From assembly GCF_033807575.1 (NCBI RefSeq), contig NC_084728.1, positions 4,601,451 to 4,665,450 of the forward strand: a stretch of 64,000 nt of DNA, in the 5' to 3' direction. Positions 44,521 to 55,056 of the stretch are shown here, one piece after another. How positions within the stretch are numbered: position 1 is the first letter of the stretch; each line of letters opens with the position of its first letter. Under the pieces are notes generated by a model. The model had not been told where the DNA came from, made no database searches, and was given only the letters and a program-made list of their open reading frames with translations. The stretch is from Cydia pomonella (Eukaryota; Arthropoda; Insecta; Lepidoptera; Tortricidae). The position numbers and the translations under genes were made by a program.

Positions 44521-45067
44521 TTTAGGGTTCCGTAGCCAAATGGCAAAAAACGGAACCCTTATAGATTCGTCATGTCCGTCTGTCTGTCCGTTTATGTCAC
44601 AACCACTTTTTTCCGAAACTATAAGAGCTATACTGTTCAAACTTGGTAAGTAGATGTATTCTATGAACCGCACTAAGATTTTTACACAAAAATAAAAAAA
44701 AACAATAAATTTTGGGGGTTCCCCATACTTAGAACTGAAACTCAATAAATCTTTTTTCATCAAACCCATACGTGTGGGGTATCTATGGATAGGTCTTCAA
44801 AAATGATATTGAGGTTTCTAATATAATTTTTTTCTAAACTGAATAGTTTGCGCGAGAGACACTTCAAAAGTGGTAAAATGTGTGTCCCCCCCCCCCTGTA
44901 ACTTCTAAAATAAGAGAATGATAAACCTAAAAATATATATGATGTACATTACCATGCAAACTTCCACCGAAAATTGGTTTGATCGAGATCTAGTAACTGG
45001 TTTTTTTTTAATACGTCATAAATGGTACGGAACCCTTCATGGGCGAGTCCGACTCACACTTGGCCGC
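44521..45067. mobile_element. GGTTCCG-type element at the right end of unit II
   Basis: Left end TTTAGGGTTCCGTAGCC, one CATACGTGTGGGGTATC block, right end GGTACGGAACCCTTCATGGG and CTTGGCCGCTTTT, which abuts the first base of unit III. Confidence 0.8.
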
Positions 45068-45296
45068 TTTTAGTTTAGCAGTTATGCCTGGTTGTTGTAA
45101 GCCTGCCTTTGACTAGATTTTTTTTTTAACGTGTAATCTTATGCAACAGATGTTGTTGACGCCCGGCATCTCTCAATTTCCATGATAAAATGAGTGACGT
45201 TCACCGCCGCATTACTGTTGCGATTATGACGTTCATTTCTTTACTCTTTTATCTAGGAAACTGACAGACAGCGGCAACAACGACGCCGCAGCAGTC

Positions 45297-45767
45297 ATGC
45301 AGCTGCAGTTAATATCGGTAACTCACTTTTAACTTTCTGCACAACAACAATTTATGTCAGTGCAGTGTCATTCGTCTCAAGTCACAAAGTCGCGTCATAC
45401 GCACTGCGTCATATACACTTTGTGTGTAACTTACGTTAAAATATAACGGTCGCTTTTTTCCGCGCGACATTTTTCTCTTGACGAAATGACAAATACATAG
45501 AGGACAAGCGAATGTGCTTTAATATATCTTCATTTCAAGGTTTTTTTTTTCAACTAAAATGATAATACCAAGATTTTGTATTGTCGAGATCCAGATTACA
45601 GAACTTCAGTTGAGACCAACTTTCAAAGTATAAAAAGATTCACTTATACAATCAGCACCAATAATTGCGGAGAGAAATATGACTCAACGAAGTATGAACC
45701 AACTTATAAAAGATTTACAAAAGATCTCAACAGTTCGCGTTCAATTCAAACCTCAAAAAATATCTAA
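45297..45767 (+). other. Conserved exon-like module, unit III
   Basis: Counterpart of 31,980-32,474; the donor is weakened to GTAACT, and the downstream frame ends RSIQTSKNI. Confidence 0.3.
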
Positions 45768-46016
45768 TTTAGTAAAGCTTATAAGAGAAAGTTAGATTAG
45801 GTACTTTTAATGCCTACGGCATAGTCTCGTCCTTGATGATGTTTTTTTGGTAACTTAAAAGTAATTGTAACCATTGTAGTAGTTTATTTTTCGATGTTAA
45901 CGAGTGATAATATTTAAAAAAGGTTCTTGGTTAAATACTGTATTGTTCAGAATTGCTTTAATTCAAGGCATACGGGATTCAGAAATTCATTTAGTGTGAG
46001 GTCTTCGGTGAGGAAT

Positions 46017-46652
46017 TTAGTTGCATCCGCATCCGCACTGTCCGCAGATGGAGACGGAGCCGCAGGCGGGTGCGCAGCCGCCGAAGCAGACGGAGCCGAG
46101 CACAGGCACGGCGCCGGTGACGCAGGTCGTGCCGCACGCGTCGATGGTGCCGGCCGCGCCCACCTGTCCGCAGCCCTGCCCGCCGTACGAACCGCAGCTG
46201 CCGCCGGAACTGGAGGAGCGGCTAATCGAACCGCTCAGCACGGACTGAAAAATATTGTACAAAATTCTTTGGACCCGTTTTCTTTGCTCTTGAATGTTCA
46301 TGAAACACTACGATATTTTCAACAACATAATCCTAACAGCTGGTGTGTTACACACATAAAATAAATATTTATTGTGTATCACAAATCATGAACTAATTCA
46401 AAATTAAAAGATTAATTCATGTACACATACATTAAAACAGCCTTACAACTCAATATAGGTACTTAGTATTCACTTTAGTCGTTAGACTCCTACGTAAGTA
46501 AATAATAAATGTCTTTTTCAACACACTTGCTCAAAACGACGTTTTTATTCCACCGATTTTTGGCTCATTATCCTAGATATTAAACACGCCTGCTTTTTAG
46601 GGTTCCGTAGCCAAAAGGCATAAAACGGAACCCTTATAGTTTCGCCATGTCC

Positions 46653-46711
<59 letters not shown>

Positions 46712-48240
46712 CGAGGCTTTGCTCCGTGGTCGTTAGTGCTAGAAAGCTGAAATTTGGCATGGATATATAAATCAATAAAGCCGACAAAGTCGTACAATAA
46801 AATCTAAAAATTTAATTTTTTTTAGGGTACCTCCCCTACACGTAAAGTGGGGGTGAATTTTTTTTTTCGCTTCAACCCTAGAGTGTGGGGTATCGTTGGA
46901 AAGGTCTTTCAAAACTAATAGGGGTTTTCAAGAAACATTTTTTGATAAAGTGAATATATTCGGAGATAATCGCTCCGAAAGAAAAAAAAAATGTGTCCCC
47001 CCCCCTCTAACTTTTGAACCATAGGTCCAAAAAATATGAAAAAAATCGTGGAAGTAGAGCTTAAGAAAGACATTAAATGAAAACTATAGCGGACATGATC
47101 AGTTTAGCTGTTTTTGAGTTATCGCAAAAAGTTTTCCCTTCATAGTAAAAAGACTTACTTTAATAAGGTACTGATTATGCAAATTTGCCTATTTGTTTAA
47201 CTCGGGTGAAAGGTACCGTATCATCCCTTGGTTAACAATTTACTATACTTTAAGCTCCAGTTTAGCTTATTGTGACGGAAGAGTAACTACGGAACCCTAC
47301 ACTGAGCGTGGCCCGACATGCTCTTGGCCGGTTTTTTATTTTATTCTGTATATTATATCACTCGTGCTTTTTCATGATATTATTCGACTGAGGTAAGAAG
47401 GTAACTGATTGCTAATAATATGCATGGAAACGGAGCCTTCTCAATTTGGTCGAGTAATACATTTTTTAAACCAACTATTAGGTTTCAAATGTTAGTTCAA
47501 AGAGGTTTTATCGCACCAAACATTTTTTTATAGATTAAATTATCTCGTATAGTTATTAACGAATAAACATAACATTTTATCGATTTGATCTCCCTACGTC
47601 TAATAAAAATATTAGCTTTAAAAAAAAAACTGGCTGTTTGTCGATTTCGTTCACGCCTTTGCCTTGCGCGCGCACTGGAAACGTGCGTAAAAAAAATTAA
47701 ATAGTTTTGCATGTTTTTAGTTTATATATTGACGAAAATATCATTTTCAAGCATTGAAAATGAAGAACACATAAAATTGACGCTGCCAGTAATACTAATA
47801 GAGACAAGAGCCGAGAACGATAGCCTTTTACCATCAAAATCGGATGAAAAATAACTGGCAACATACGAATTAGTAGCAACAGCGGGTCTAAAATGGCTAG
47901 AGACAGCCCAAGATAGAGAGAAGTGGAATAGCTTGGTGGGAGGCTTTTACCCGAAAGTGGCCCAAATATTTTTTAAGTTAAATTTTAAATTAAATTATTT
48001 TATTTTAATTTCTATATTTATTTTGTTTAAAGTATGTGTGGAAGAAATAAAGCTCTTTATTATTATTATTACGACGCACAACGACAACGACCCACGACAA
48101 CAACGACCCACTTTTAGAGCATGAGAAATGAAACAAATCTATTAAAGATAGTCGTTAAAATAAATGAAAATTCAATCAAATATATTTACCTGAATCAGGC
48201 AGAGCTGGAGACAGAGGGCAAACACGGTGAAGGGAGACAT
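46017..48240 (-). CDS. Chorion class A protein, pair 3
   Basis: Exon 1 48190-48240 (MSPFTVFALCLQLCLIQ), exon 2 46017-46244; 92 aa, same protein as pair 2. The intron is the longest of the set (1,945 bp) because of the GTCT-microsatellite element. DNA differences from pair 2 in exon 2 are synonymous (for example a T for C in GGGTGCGCAGCC on the plus strand). Confidence 0.93.
46597..47337. mobile_element. GGTTCCG-family element with (GTCT)n microsatellite, unit III-specific
   Basis: Left end TTTAGGGTTCCGTAGCC with AACGGAACCCTTATAGTTTCG, a GTCT run of about 17 units (46,643-46,710), and right end ACGGAACCCTACACTGAGCG and CTCTTGGCCGGTTTTTT. Unit II has CACGCGTGCTTTTT joined directly to CTGTATATTATATC (33,272-33,300), so this inserted after duplication. 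Confidence 0.85.
47847..48070 (+). mobile_element. RTE-like LINE C-terminal fragment, unit III
   Basis: Counterpart of 33,795-34,015, reading through ATYELVATAGLKWLETAQD; ends in the same ATT-rich tail. Confidence 0.6.
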
Positions 48241-48578
48241 GTTGCTGGTACTTACTTTCAAATTTACTTGAAACTATACTTGCTTATTTAGCTGTTCACC
48301 CTTTTATACTGAAGTGGTTTCGATGGAATGTTAAAAACATTGATAACTCGAACACGTGCATGAAAATCTGTGTTTTGTCTATTAAATAGTATTTTACTGA
48401 AACAATGAGGCTTAAGCTGATAGTGACTGTAGACGTGGACAATCACAGGCTGTTTAATTAATTAGTCTATTGTTTTAAATCAAAAGAATTTTCGAGTAGA
48501 GATAAAAAACCATTTATAAACTAGCTCTGCAAAGCGAAGAGTCATTCTAGTGAAAACTTCCACTAAGAACAAGTCAAG
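48241..48578. promoter_or_regulatory. Bidirectional chorion promoter, pair 3 (338 bp)
   Basis: Exactly the length of pairs 1 and 2; ACACGTGCATG replaces ACACGTACATG, making a CACGTG palindrome. TATA boxes and AGATAA kept. Confidence 0.85.
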
Positions 48579-49635
48579 ATGGCCTTTAAAGTTGTGATCT
48601 TCTGCGCTGTTGCTGTCCTTGTCCAGGTAAGTCGCTTTATTCATTTAATTTTAAACTTTTCTACACACCAAACATCATTTATTATAAATATTTTTTTCCA
48701 CTATTTATCCACCTTTTTGTTTTATTCATTCTCTCAACGTTCCCGTAAAATCACTGCTGTTTTGGCCAATCCTGCAATTACCATGGCTTTCAAGACAGAA
48801 TTAACTGATTGAAAAATGGAATGCAAGCAATTCGATGCTGGCTAAAGCCAAAATTTTAGTTGTACTACCTGTTATGAAAGTATCATAAAGTTACTGTCTT
48901 CTATAAATATTTATTATCCTGCAGGAAAATTATATCCATAATTTTGGATGGGTTAATCTCGTTTTTAGCTGTTTTCACTCTGTATTGTTTTTTTATTAAG
49001 GTGTGCAATAAAGAGTATTTGTATTGTATTGTAATCCACGTGATACAATAACTGTCACTTTTTAACACCGCGGGATAGAAAGTGACGGACATCGTTTTTA
49101 TCACGCTGACACGTAGACAAGAACGACCATCATATAAAAGAAATTGTGTTAGATTTGGGGCCTTCAAGGTTTCACAGTCAAACTACCCAACTTATGCACG
49201 TAGGCACTAACACTCAGTATTTATTTATATATTCATATCAGATAAATAATAATAATTTTATTATGTTTATTTGTGTTGCAGACCATCTCTGGTCAGAAAT
49301 GTGGCTGCTCAAGCGGCGGCTCGAGGGGCTCCAGCAGCTCCCTCAGCTCCAGCTCCATCTCAATCTCCAACAGCGGCGGCGACCTCCTCGTCAGCAGCGT
49401 CGGCCCCATTTCTCCCTCCGGCATCGCCGTCTCCTCTGAGCTCGGCCTGAGCGGAGACTTGGACGTTAACGGGGAACTGCCGTTCCTGAGCGCCGTGGAG
49501 TTCTCGGGCAAATATGACACTAAAGGGTCTGGCTGCGTCGACTACAGCTGCGGCAGCTGCGGGAACGTGGCCATCACCAGCGTGCAGGGCGGCTCTGGCT
49601 CCGGCTGCGGCTGCGGCTGCGGCTGCGCACGCTAA
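48579..49635 (+). CDS. Chorion class B protein, pair 3
   Basis: Exons 48579-48626 and 49282-49635; 133 aa. The tail has one Gly-Cys unit more than pair 2 (GCGCGCGCAR). The intron (655 bp) preserves the uninterrupted target of the pair-1 LINE. Confidence 0.93.
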
Positions 49636-50324
49636 CATCATCCACTACGATGAAGTTATTTTTGGCTTTCTTACTGCAAAACACGTACCTATTGTGCAAT
49701 TGTGCTAATTCATTAAAATGCATTAACAAAATAAGCATTGTTTTTATCTCATAGAATTACGTAGCGGCCTAGCGGTAAGGCTTTTTAACGGATTCGAGTC
49801 CCAGCTCATACTTAAGAGTGTCTTGGAACTTATGCTAAATAAAATATTATTTGAAAAATCTGACTAATCTAAGAGCTAACCACTCACGTGCTTCATATTT
49901 TTCAGTGACTTCTATTATTATAATAAAATAAGGATGACAGCTGGTAACCAGAGTTACCAAAAGCATGTGAGTGGCTAAGGTACCCGAATCAAAGTAGACC
50001 AAATTCTCAAGCTTGCCTGTTTTCTAAATTTTATACTAAGTTACTCGCAAGTATCAATGAGTTCAAATTTTGCGTTTATGGTCGTTTACTACCACCTGTG
50101 CTACCACGAACAAAACTGAACACAAGAACAACGACGGGCCTTATTTGGTGGCGTACCTTACTTATTTCTCGTATGAACAAGACTTTCCTAATAATAGTCT
50201 AGTCCTAGTCGCTTTCTAAAAGCATTGCCAGTGCCAAGTTTGGGATTATTTTGAAATTTGTTTTGTCTTGAGAATCAAACCAAGGAAGAGCTACGTTAAG
50301 AAAGAGGATGTGTCATAAATCATA

Positions 50325-50735
50325 AATCTTTATTTGTCCAACATAGGTTGTTACATTATGGTATAGCTTCACTATGTGGCGCCTTTCGGCATACAAATTG
50401 TAAGGGCATGCATGTCACCTTATTTATACTAAACTTAAATTAGGTCTTCCAGAAGATCGTTAACAGTGTAGTAGCACTTATCGACTAGTAATTTCTTTAG
50501 GGGGGTTTTGAAAATATTCAGCTTTTGTACAGATTTAATTCGTAGTGGTAATTTATAATAGATTTTTGGAGCCATTCCAACTAATAAATATATGTGTATA
50601 ATTCAAACTGTAATTTTACTAAATCATTGACGCACCTGAGTTTTATGAGTTGCGTACGTGTTTGTTTTATTGATCTAAATATCATCTGTCGGTTTATTCC
50701 TGAGATTGGAAAATTGGAATAATACTAGCTGCTGC
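50325..50735 (-). mobile_element. LINE C-terminal tail, unit III
   Basis: Counterpart of 43,505-43,925 with small changes (for example GAAGATCGT for GAAACTCGT). Confidence 0.7.
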
Positions 50736-51205
50736 CCTTGACTTCATCTGCGTGTGGCTTATTTTTTATCCAATGTGCTTTTTAATGATTCCCCATACAA
50801 ACTGCTTTATTTGAGAGATAAATATTATTCCTGGATCGGCGTCTAGTCAGCGCTATGGAAAATGACGTCGCCGCGCAGTTGCGCCAACGACGCGTCGAGC
50901 AGCAGCCAGAGTTGACTTAACGCCATCGCTCGTAAGACGCTCTTTCGGGGATAAAAACTATCCTTTGTCCTTCCTCAGGACTCAAACTATCTCTATACCA
51001 AATTTCAAGTAAATCTGTTCAGCAAGTTAATCGGGAAGTGGTAAGAGACAGACTGTCACATTTTTAATGAGTACCTATTATTCTGCCTTCCTAAGCTAAA
51101 GACGGTATCTGAATATTAATGAATTAAAATGGAAATGCTTTTTGGCAATGCCTTTAGGTTGACATTTTAAGGTACATGTTTGCGTGTTTTTTTTTAAATA
51201 CTGCG

Positions 51206-51757
51206 TTTTAGGGTTCCGTAGCCAAATGGCAAAAAACGGAACCCTTGTAGATTCGTCATGTCCGTCTGTCTGTCCGTTTATGTCACAACCACTTTTTTCC
51301 GAAAATATAAGAGCTATACTGTTCAAACTTGGTAAGTAGATGTATTCTATGAACCGCATTAAGATTTGCACACAAAAAAAAAACAATAAATTTTGGCGGT
51401 TCCCCATACATAGAACTGAAACTCAATAAATCTTTTTTCATCAAACCCATACGTATGGGGTATCTATGGATAGGTCTAATATATATTTTTAGGAGGGTTC
51501 TAATATTTTTTTTTCTAAACTGAATAGTTTGCGCGAGAGACATTTCCAAAGTGGTAAAATGTGTGTGTCCCCCCCCCCCCCTCTTACTTCTAAAATAAGA
51601 AAATGATAAACCTAAAAAAGTATATGATGTACATTACCATGCAAACTTCCACCGAAAATTGGTTTGATCGAGATCTATAGTAACTGGTTTTTTTTTAATA
51701 CGTCATAAATGGTACGGAACCCTTCATGGGCGAGTCCGACTCGCACTTGGCCGCTTT
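51206..51757. mobile_element. GGTTCCG-type element at the right end of unit III
   Basis: Same position and structure as 44,521-45,067: the element ends exactly where the next unit starts (CTTGGCCGCTTTT then AGTTTAGCAG). Confidence 0.8.
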
Positions 51758-51982
51758 TAGTTTAGCAGTTATGCCTGGTTGTTGTAAGCCTGCCTTTGAC
51801 TAGATTTTTTTTAAATGTGTAATCTTATGCAACAGATGTTGTTGACGCCCGGCATCTCTCAATTTCCATGATAAAATGAGTGACGTTCACCGCCGAATTA
51901 CTGTCGCGATTATGACGTTCATTTCGTTACTCTTTTATCTAGGAAACTGACCGACAGCGGCAACAACGACGCCGCAGCAGTC

Positions 51983-52809
51983 ATGCAGCTACAGTTAATA
52001 TCGGTAAGTCACTTTTAACTTTCTGCACAACAACAATTTATGTCAGTGCAGTGTCATTCGTCTCAAGTCACAAAGTCGCGTCATCCGCACTGCGTCATAT
52101 AGACTTTGTGTGTAACTTACGTTAAAATATAACGGTCGCTTTTTTCCGCGCGACATTTTTCTCTTGACGAAAGTGAAGCGCTGGTGGCCTAGCGGTAAGA
52201 GCGTGCGACTTGCAATCCGGAGGTCGCGGGTTCAAACCCCGGCTCGTACCAATGAGTTTTTCGGAACTTATGTACGAAATATCATTTGATATTTACCAGT
52301 CGCTTTTCGGTGAAGGAAAACATCGTGAGGAAACCGGACTAATCCCAACAAGGCCTAGTTTACCCTCTGGGTTGGAAGGGCAGATGGCAGTCGCTTTCGT
52401 AAAAACTAGTGCCTACGCCAAATCTTGGGATTAGTTGTCAAGCGGACCCCAGGCTCCCATGAGCCGTGGCGAAATGCCGGGACAACGCGAGGAAGAAGAA
52501 GAAGAAAGAAGATTTTTCTCTTGACTAAATGACAAATACATAGAGGACAAGCGAATGTGCTTAAAAAAATCTTCATTTCAAGGATTTTTTTTCAACTAAA
52601 AGGATCATACCAAGATTTTGTATTGTCGAGATCCAGATTACAGAACTTCAGTTGAGACCTACTTTCAAAGTATAATAAGATTCACTTATACAGTCAGCAC
52701 CAATAATTGCGGGCAGAAATATGACTCAACGAAGTATGAGCTAACTTATAAAAGATTTACAAAAGATCTCAACAGTTCGCGTTCAATTCAAACCTCAAAA
52801 AATATCTAA
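51983..52809 (+). other. Conserved exon-like module, unit IV, split by a SINE
   Basis: ATGCAGCTACAGTTAATATCG with GTAAGT at 52,004; the downstream open stretch 52,618-52,809 matches unit III. The SINE lies between them. Confidence 0.3.
52173..52511 (+). mobile_element. tRNA-derived SINE with target duplication
   Basis: Head with A box (TGGCCTAGCGGTAAGAGCG) and B box (GGGTTCAAACCCC), body with GAAGGAAAACATCGTGAGGA and CCATGAGCCGTGGCGAAATG, tail (GAA)n. ATTTTTCTCTTGAC is duplicated at 52,155-52,168 and 52,512-52,525, and units II and III show the empty site CATTTTTCTCTTGACGAAAT. Confidence 0.93.
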
Positions 52810-53057
52810 TTTAGTAAAGCTTATAAGAGAAAGTTAGATTAGGTACTTTTAATGCCTACGGCGTAGTCTCGTCCTTGATGATGTTTTTTTGGTTACTTAA
52901 AAGTAATTGTAACCATTGTAGTAGTTTATTTTTCGATGTTAACGAGTGATATATTTAAAAAAGGTTCTTGGTTAAAAACGGTATTATTCAGAATTGCTTT
53001 AATTCAAGGCATAAGGGATTCAGAAATTCATTTAGTGTGAGGTCTTCGGTGAGGAAT

Positions 53058-53734
53058 TTAGTTGCATCCGCATCCGCACTGTCCGCAGATGGAGACGGAG
53101 CCGCAGGCGGGCGCGCAGCCGCCGAAGCAGACGGAGCCGAGCACGGGCACGGCGCCGGTGACGCAGGTGGTGCCGCACGCGTCGATGGTGCCGGCCGCGC
53201 CGACTTGTCCGCAGCCCTGCCCGCCGTACGAGCCGCAGCTGCCGCCGGAGCTGGAGGAGCGGCTAATGGAACCGCTCAGCACGGACTGAAAAATATTGTA
53301 CATTGAAAATTCTTTGAACCCGTTTTCTTTGCTTTTGAGTGATCATGATACACTGCGCTATTTTCAACAACAAAATCCTAATATCACTCACTGGTGTGCT
53401 ACCAGGTGCTACACATAAAGTAAACATTTATTTTGTATCACAAATCATTGACAAAATTAAAACATTTATTCATGTGCAAAAACCTATTCACAGCCTCCAT
53501 AATCATAAACTTATTATACTTACAACTAAGCACATAGGTATTCACTTTAGTCGTAAGTAAATAATGAATGTCATAACTAACAGAAAGAAATACAAAATCG
53601 GTCATGTGATTAACTGTATAGTTAGCTAATGAAATTATAAATTTAGGCTTTAACAAAAGTGAAAATAAATGAAATATATTTACCTGAATCAGGCAGAGCT
53701 GGAGACAGAGCACGAACACGGTGAAGGGAGACAT
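53058..53734 (-). CDS. Chorion class A protein, pair 4
   Basis: Exon 1 53684-53734 (MSPFTVFVLCLQLCLIQ), exon 2 53058-53285; mature protein identical to pairs 2 and 3. The intron is only 398 bp. Confidence 0.93.
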
Positions 53735-54080
53735 GGTGCTGTTTCTTTCTTTCTTTATTCAAAGTTATTTGAAACTTTAATTGCTTATGTATCTGGTCAA
53801 GCTTTTATACTAAAGCGGTTTCAATGGAATGTGAAAAACATAGATAACTCGAACACGTGCATGAAAATCAGTGTTTTGTCTATTAAATAGTATTTTACTG
53901 AAATAATGAGGCTCAAGCTGATAGTGACTGTAGACGTGGACAATCACAGGCTGTTTAATTAATTAGTCTATTGTTTGAAATCAAAAGAATTTTCGAGTAG
54001 AGATAAAAAAAACATTTATAAACTAGCTCTGCGAAGCAAAGAATTATTCTAGTGAAAACTTCCACTAAGAACAAGTCAAG
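53735..54080. promoter_or_regulatory. Bidirectional chorion promoter, pair 4 (346 bp)
   Basis: More diverged than pairs 1-3 on the A side (TTTCTTTCTTTCTTTATTC near 53,742) but the central block, the AGATAA and both TATA boxes (CTTTTATAC, TTTATAAAC) remain. Confidence 0.8.
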
Positions 54081-55056
54081 ATGGCCTTCAAAGTTGTGAT
54101 CCTCTGCGTTGTTGCTGTACTTGTCCAAGTAATTCGCTTTATTCATTTAATTTTAAACTTTCCTACACACCAAACAGCATATCTTATAAATATTTTTTCC
54201 TTCATTTTCCCCCCTTGTTGGTTTTATTTAATTCATTCTCTCAACGTGCCTGTAAATTCACTGCTGTTTTGCCAATCCTGCAATTACCATGGCTTACAAA
54301 CTGATTCAAGTAAAGAATGCAGATAATTCCAAACTATCGGAAAAAGCCCAATTACCCAACCCGACAACGCAAGACAGATCGTCTTGGCGCCGAAGGATAA
54401 GGAGAGCCGACCCCACCTAATGTGCAAAGCAAAGCAAAAGACTAATGAATATATCATAAAGTAACTTTCTTGTATAAATATCCAGCTATCCTGATTGTAT
54501 TGGATTTGGGCCCCTCAAAGTTTGACAGCCAGCCAACCCAACTTATGCGTCGTCAGTCAACTAACTATTGAAATGTCAGGAAAGCACTAACACTCAGTAC
54601 TTATTTATATATTCTTTTTATCACGTACTCGTAATTCTCAGCTTTTAAACTCTTTTTGTTAGTTGATTTAATAACGTACGTTGATTTGTGTCGCAGACCA
54701 TCTCTGGTCAGAGATGTGGCTGCTCAAGTGGCGGCTCTAGGAGCTCCAGCAGCTCCAGGGGCTCCAGCAGCTCCGTCAGCTCCAACTCCATCGCCATCCA
54801 AACTAGCGGCGGCGACCTCCTCGTCACCAGCGTCGGCCCCATCTCCCCCTCCGGCATCGCCGTCTCCTCCGAGCTCGGACTGAGTGGAGACTTGGACGTT
54901 AACGGAGAACTGCCGTTCCTGAGCGCCGTGGAGTTCTCGGGAGAATACGACACTAAAGGGTCTGGCTGCGTCGACTACAGCTGCGGCAGCTGCGGGAACG
55001 TGGCCATCACCAGCGTGCAGGGCGGCTCCGGCTGCGGCTGCGGCTGCAGGCGCTAA
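54081..55056 (+). CDS. Chorion class B protein, pair 4
   Basis: Exon 1 54081-54128 (MAFKVVILCVVAVLVQ), exon 2 54697-55056; 135 aa. The arm differs from pairs 1-3 and resembles pair 5 (RGSSSSVSSNSIAIQTSGGD; tail GCGCGCRR). The exon 1 boundary reads CAA/GTAATT where the others read CAG/GTAAGT, so splicing may be weaker; no better donor is obvious nearby. The intron carries a LINE relic at about 54,330-54,440. Confidence 0.85.
54330..54440 (+). mobile_element. LINE ORF end relic in chorion B4 intron
   Basis: Reads QDRSSWRRRIRRADPT and stop, then AAAGCAAAGCAAAAG: the DR--WRR-IRRADP motif is the C-terminal end of lepidopteran LINE proteins. Confidence 0.6.

Larger units (their letters stand above)
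31752..45067. repeat. Tandem duplication unit II
   Basis: Begins AGTTTAGCAGTTATGCCTGG, the same start as units III (45,068) and IV (51,758). It holds pair 2, a 7,354-bp element insertion (36,032-43,385), a LINE tail and a GGTTCCG element at its right end. Without the big insertion and its 4-bp target duplication the unit is about 5.96 kb. Confidence 0.8.
45068..51757. repeat. Tandem duplication unit III
   Basis: About 6.7 kb, collinear with unit II apart from the 7.35-kb element, and with an extra GTCT-rich insertion inside the A intron. It contains pair 3 and keeps the empty site of the large element at 50,205-50,208. Confidence 0.85.

Noticed and set aside
46545..46797. Thr/Asp/Arg/Gln repeat ORFs
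   Set aside because: Translation of the (GTCT)n microsatellite, not a gene.
52175..52250. Possible functional tRNA gene
   Set aside because: A and B boxes are present, but the body and (GAA)n tail with a target duplication show a SINE.
52210..52434. 74-aa plus-strand ORF
   Set aside because: It lies wholly within the tRNA-derived SINE.
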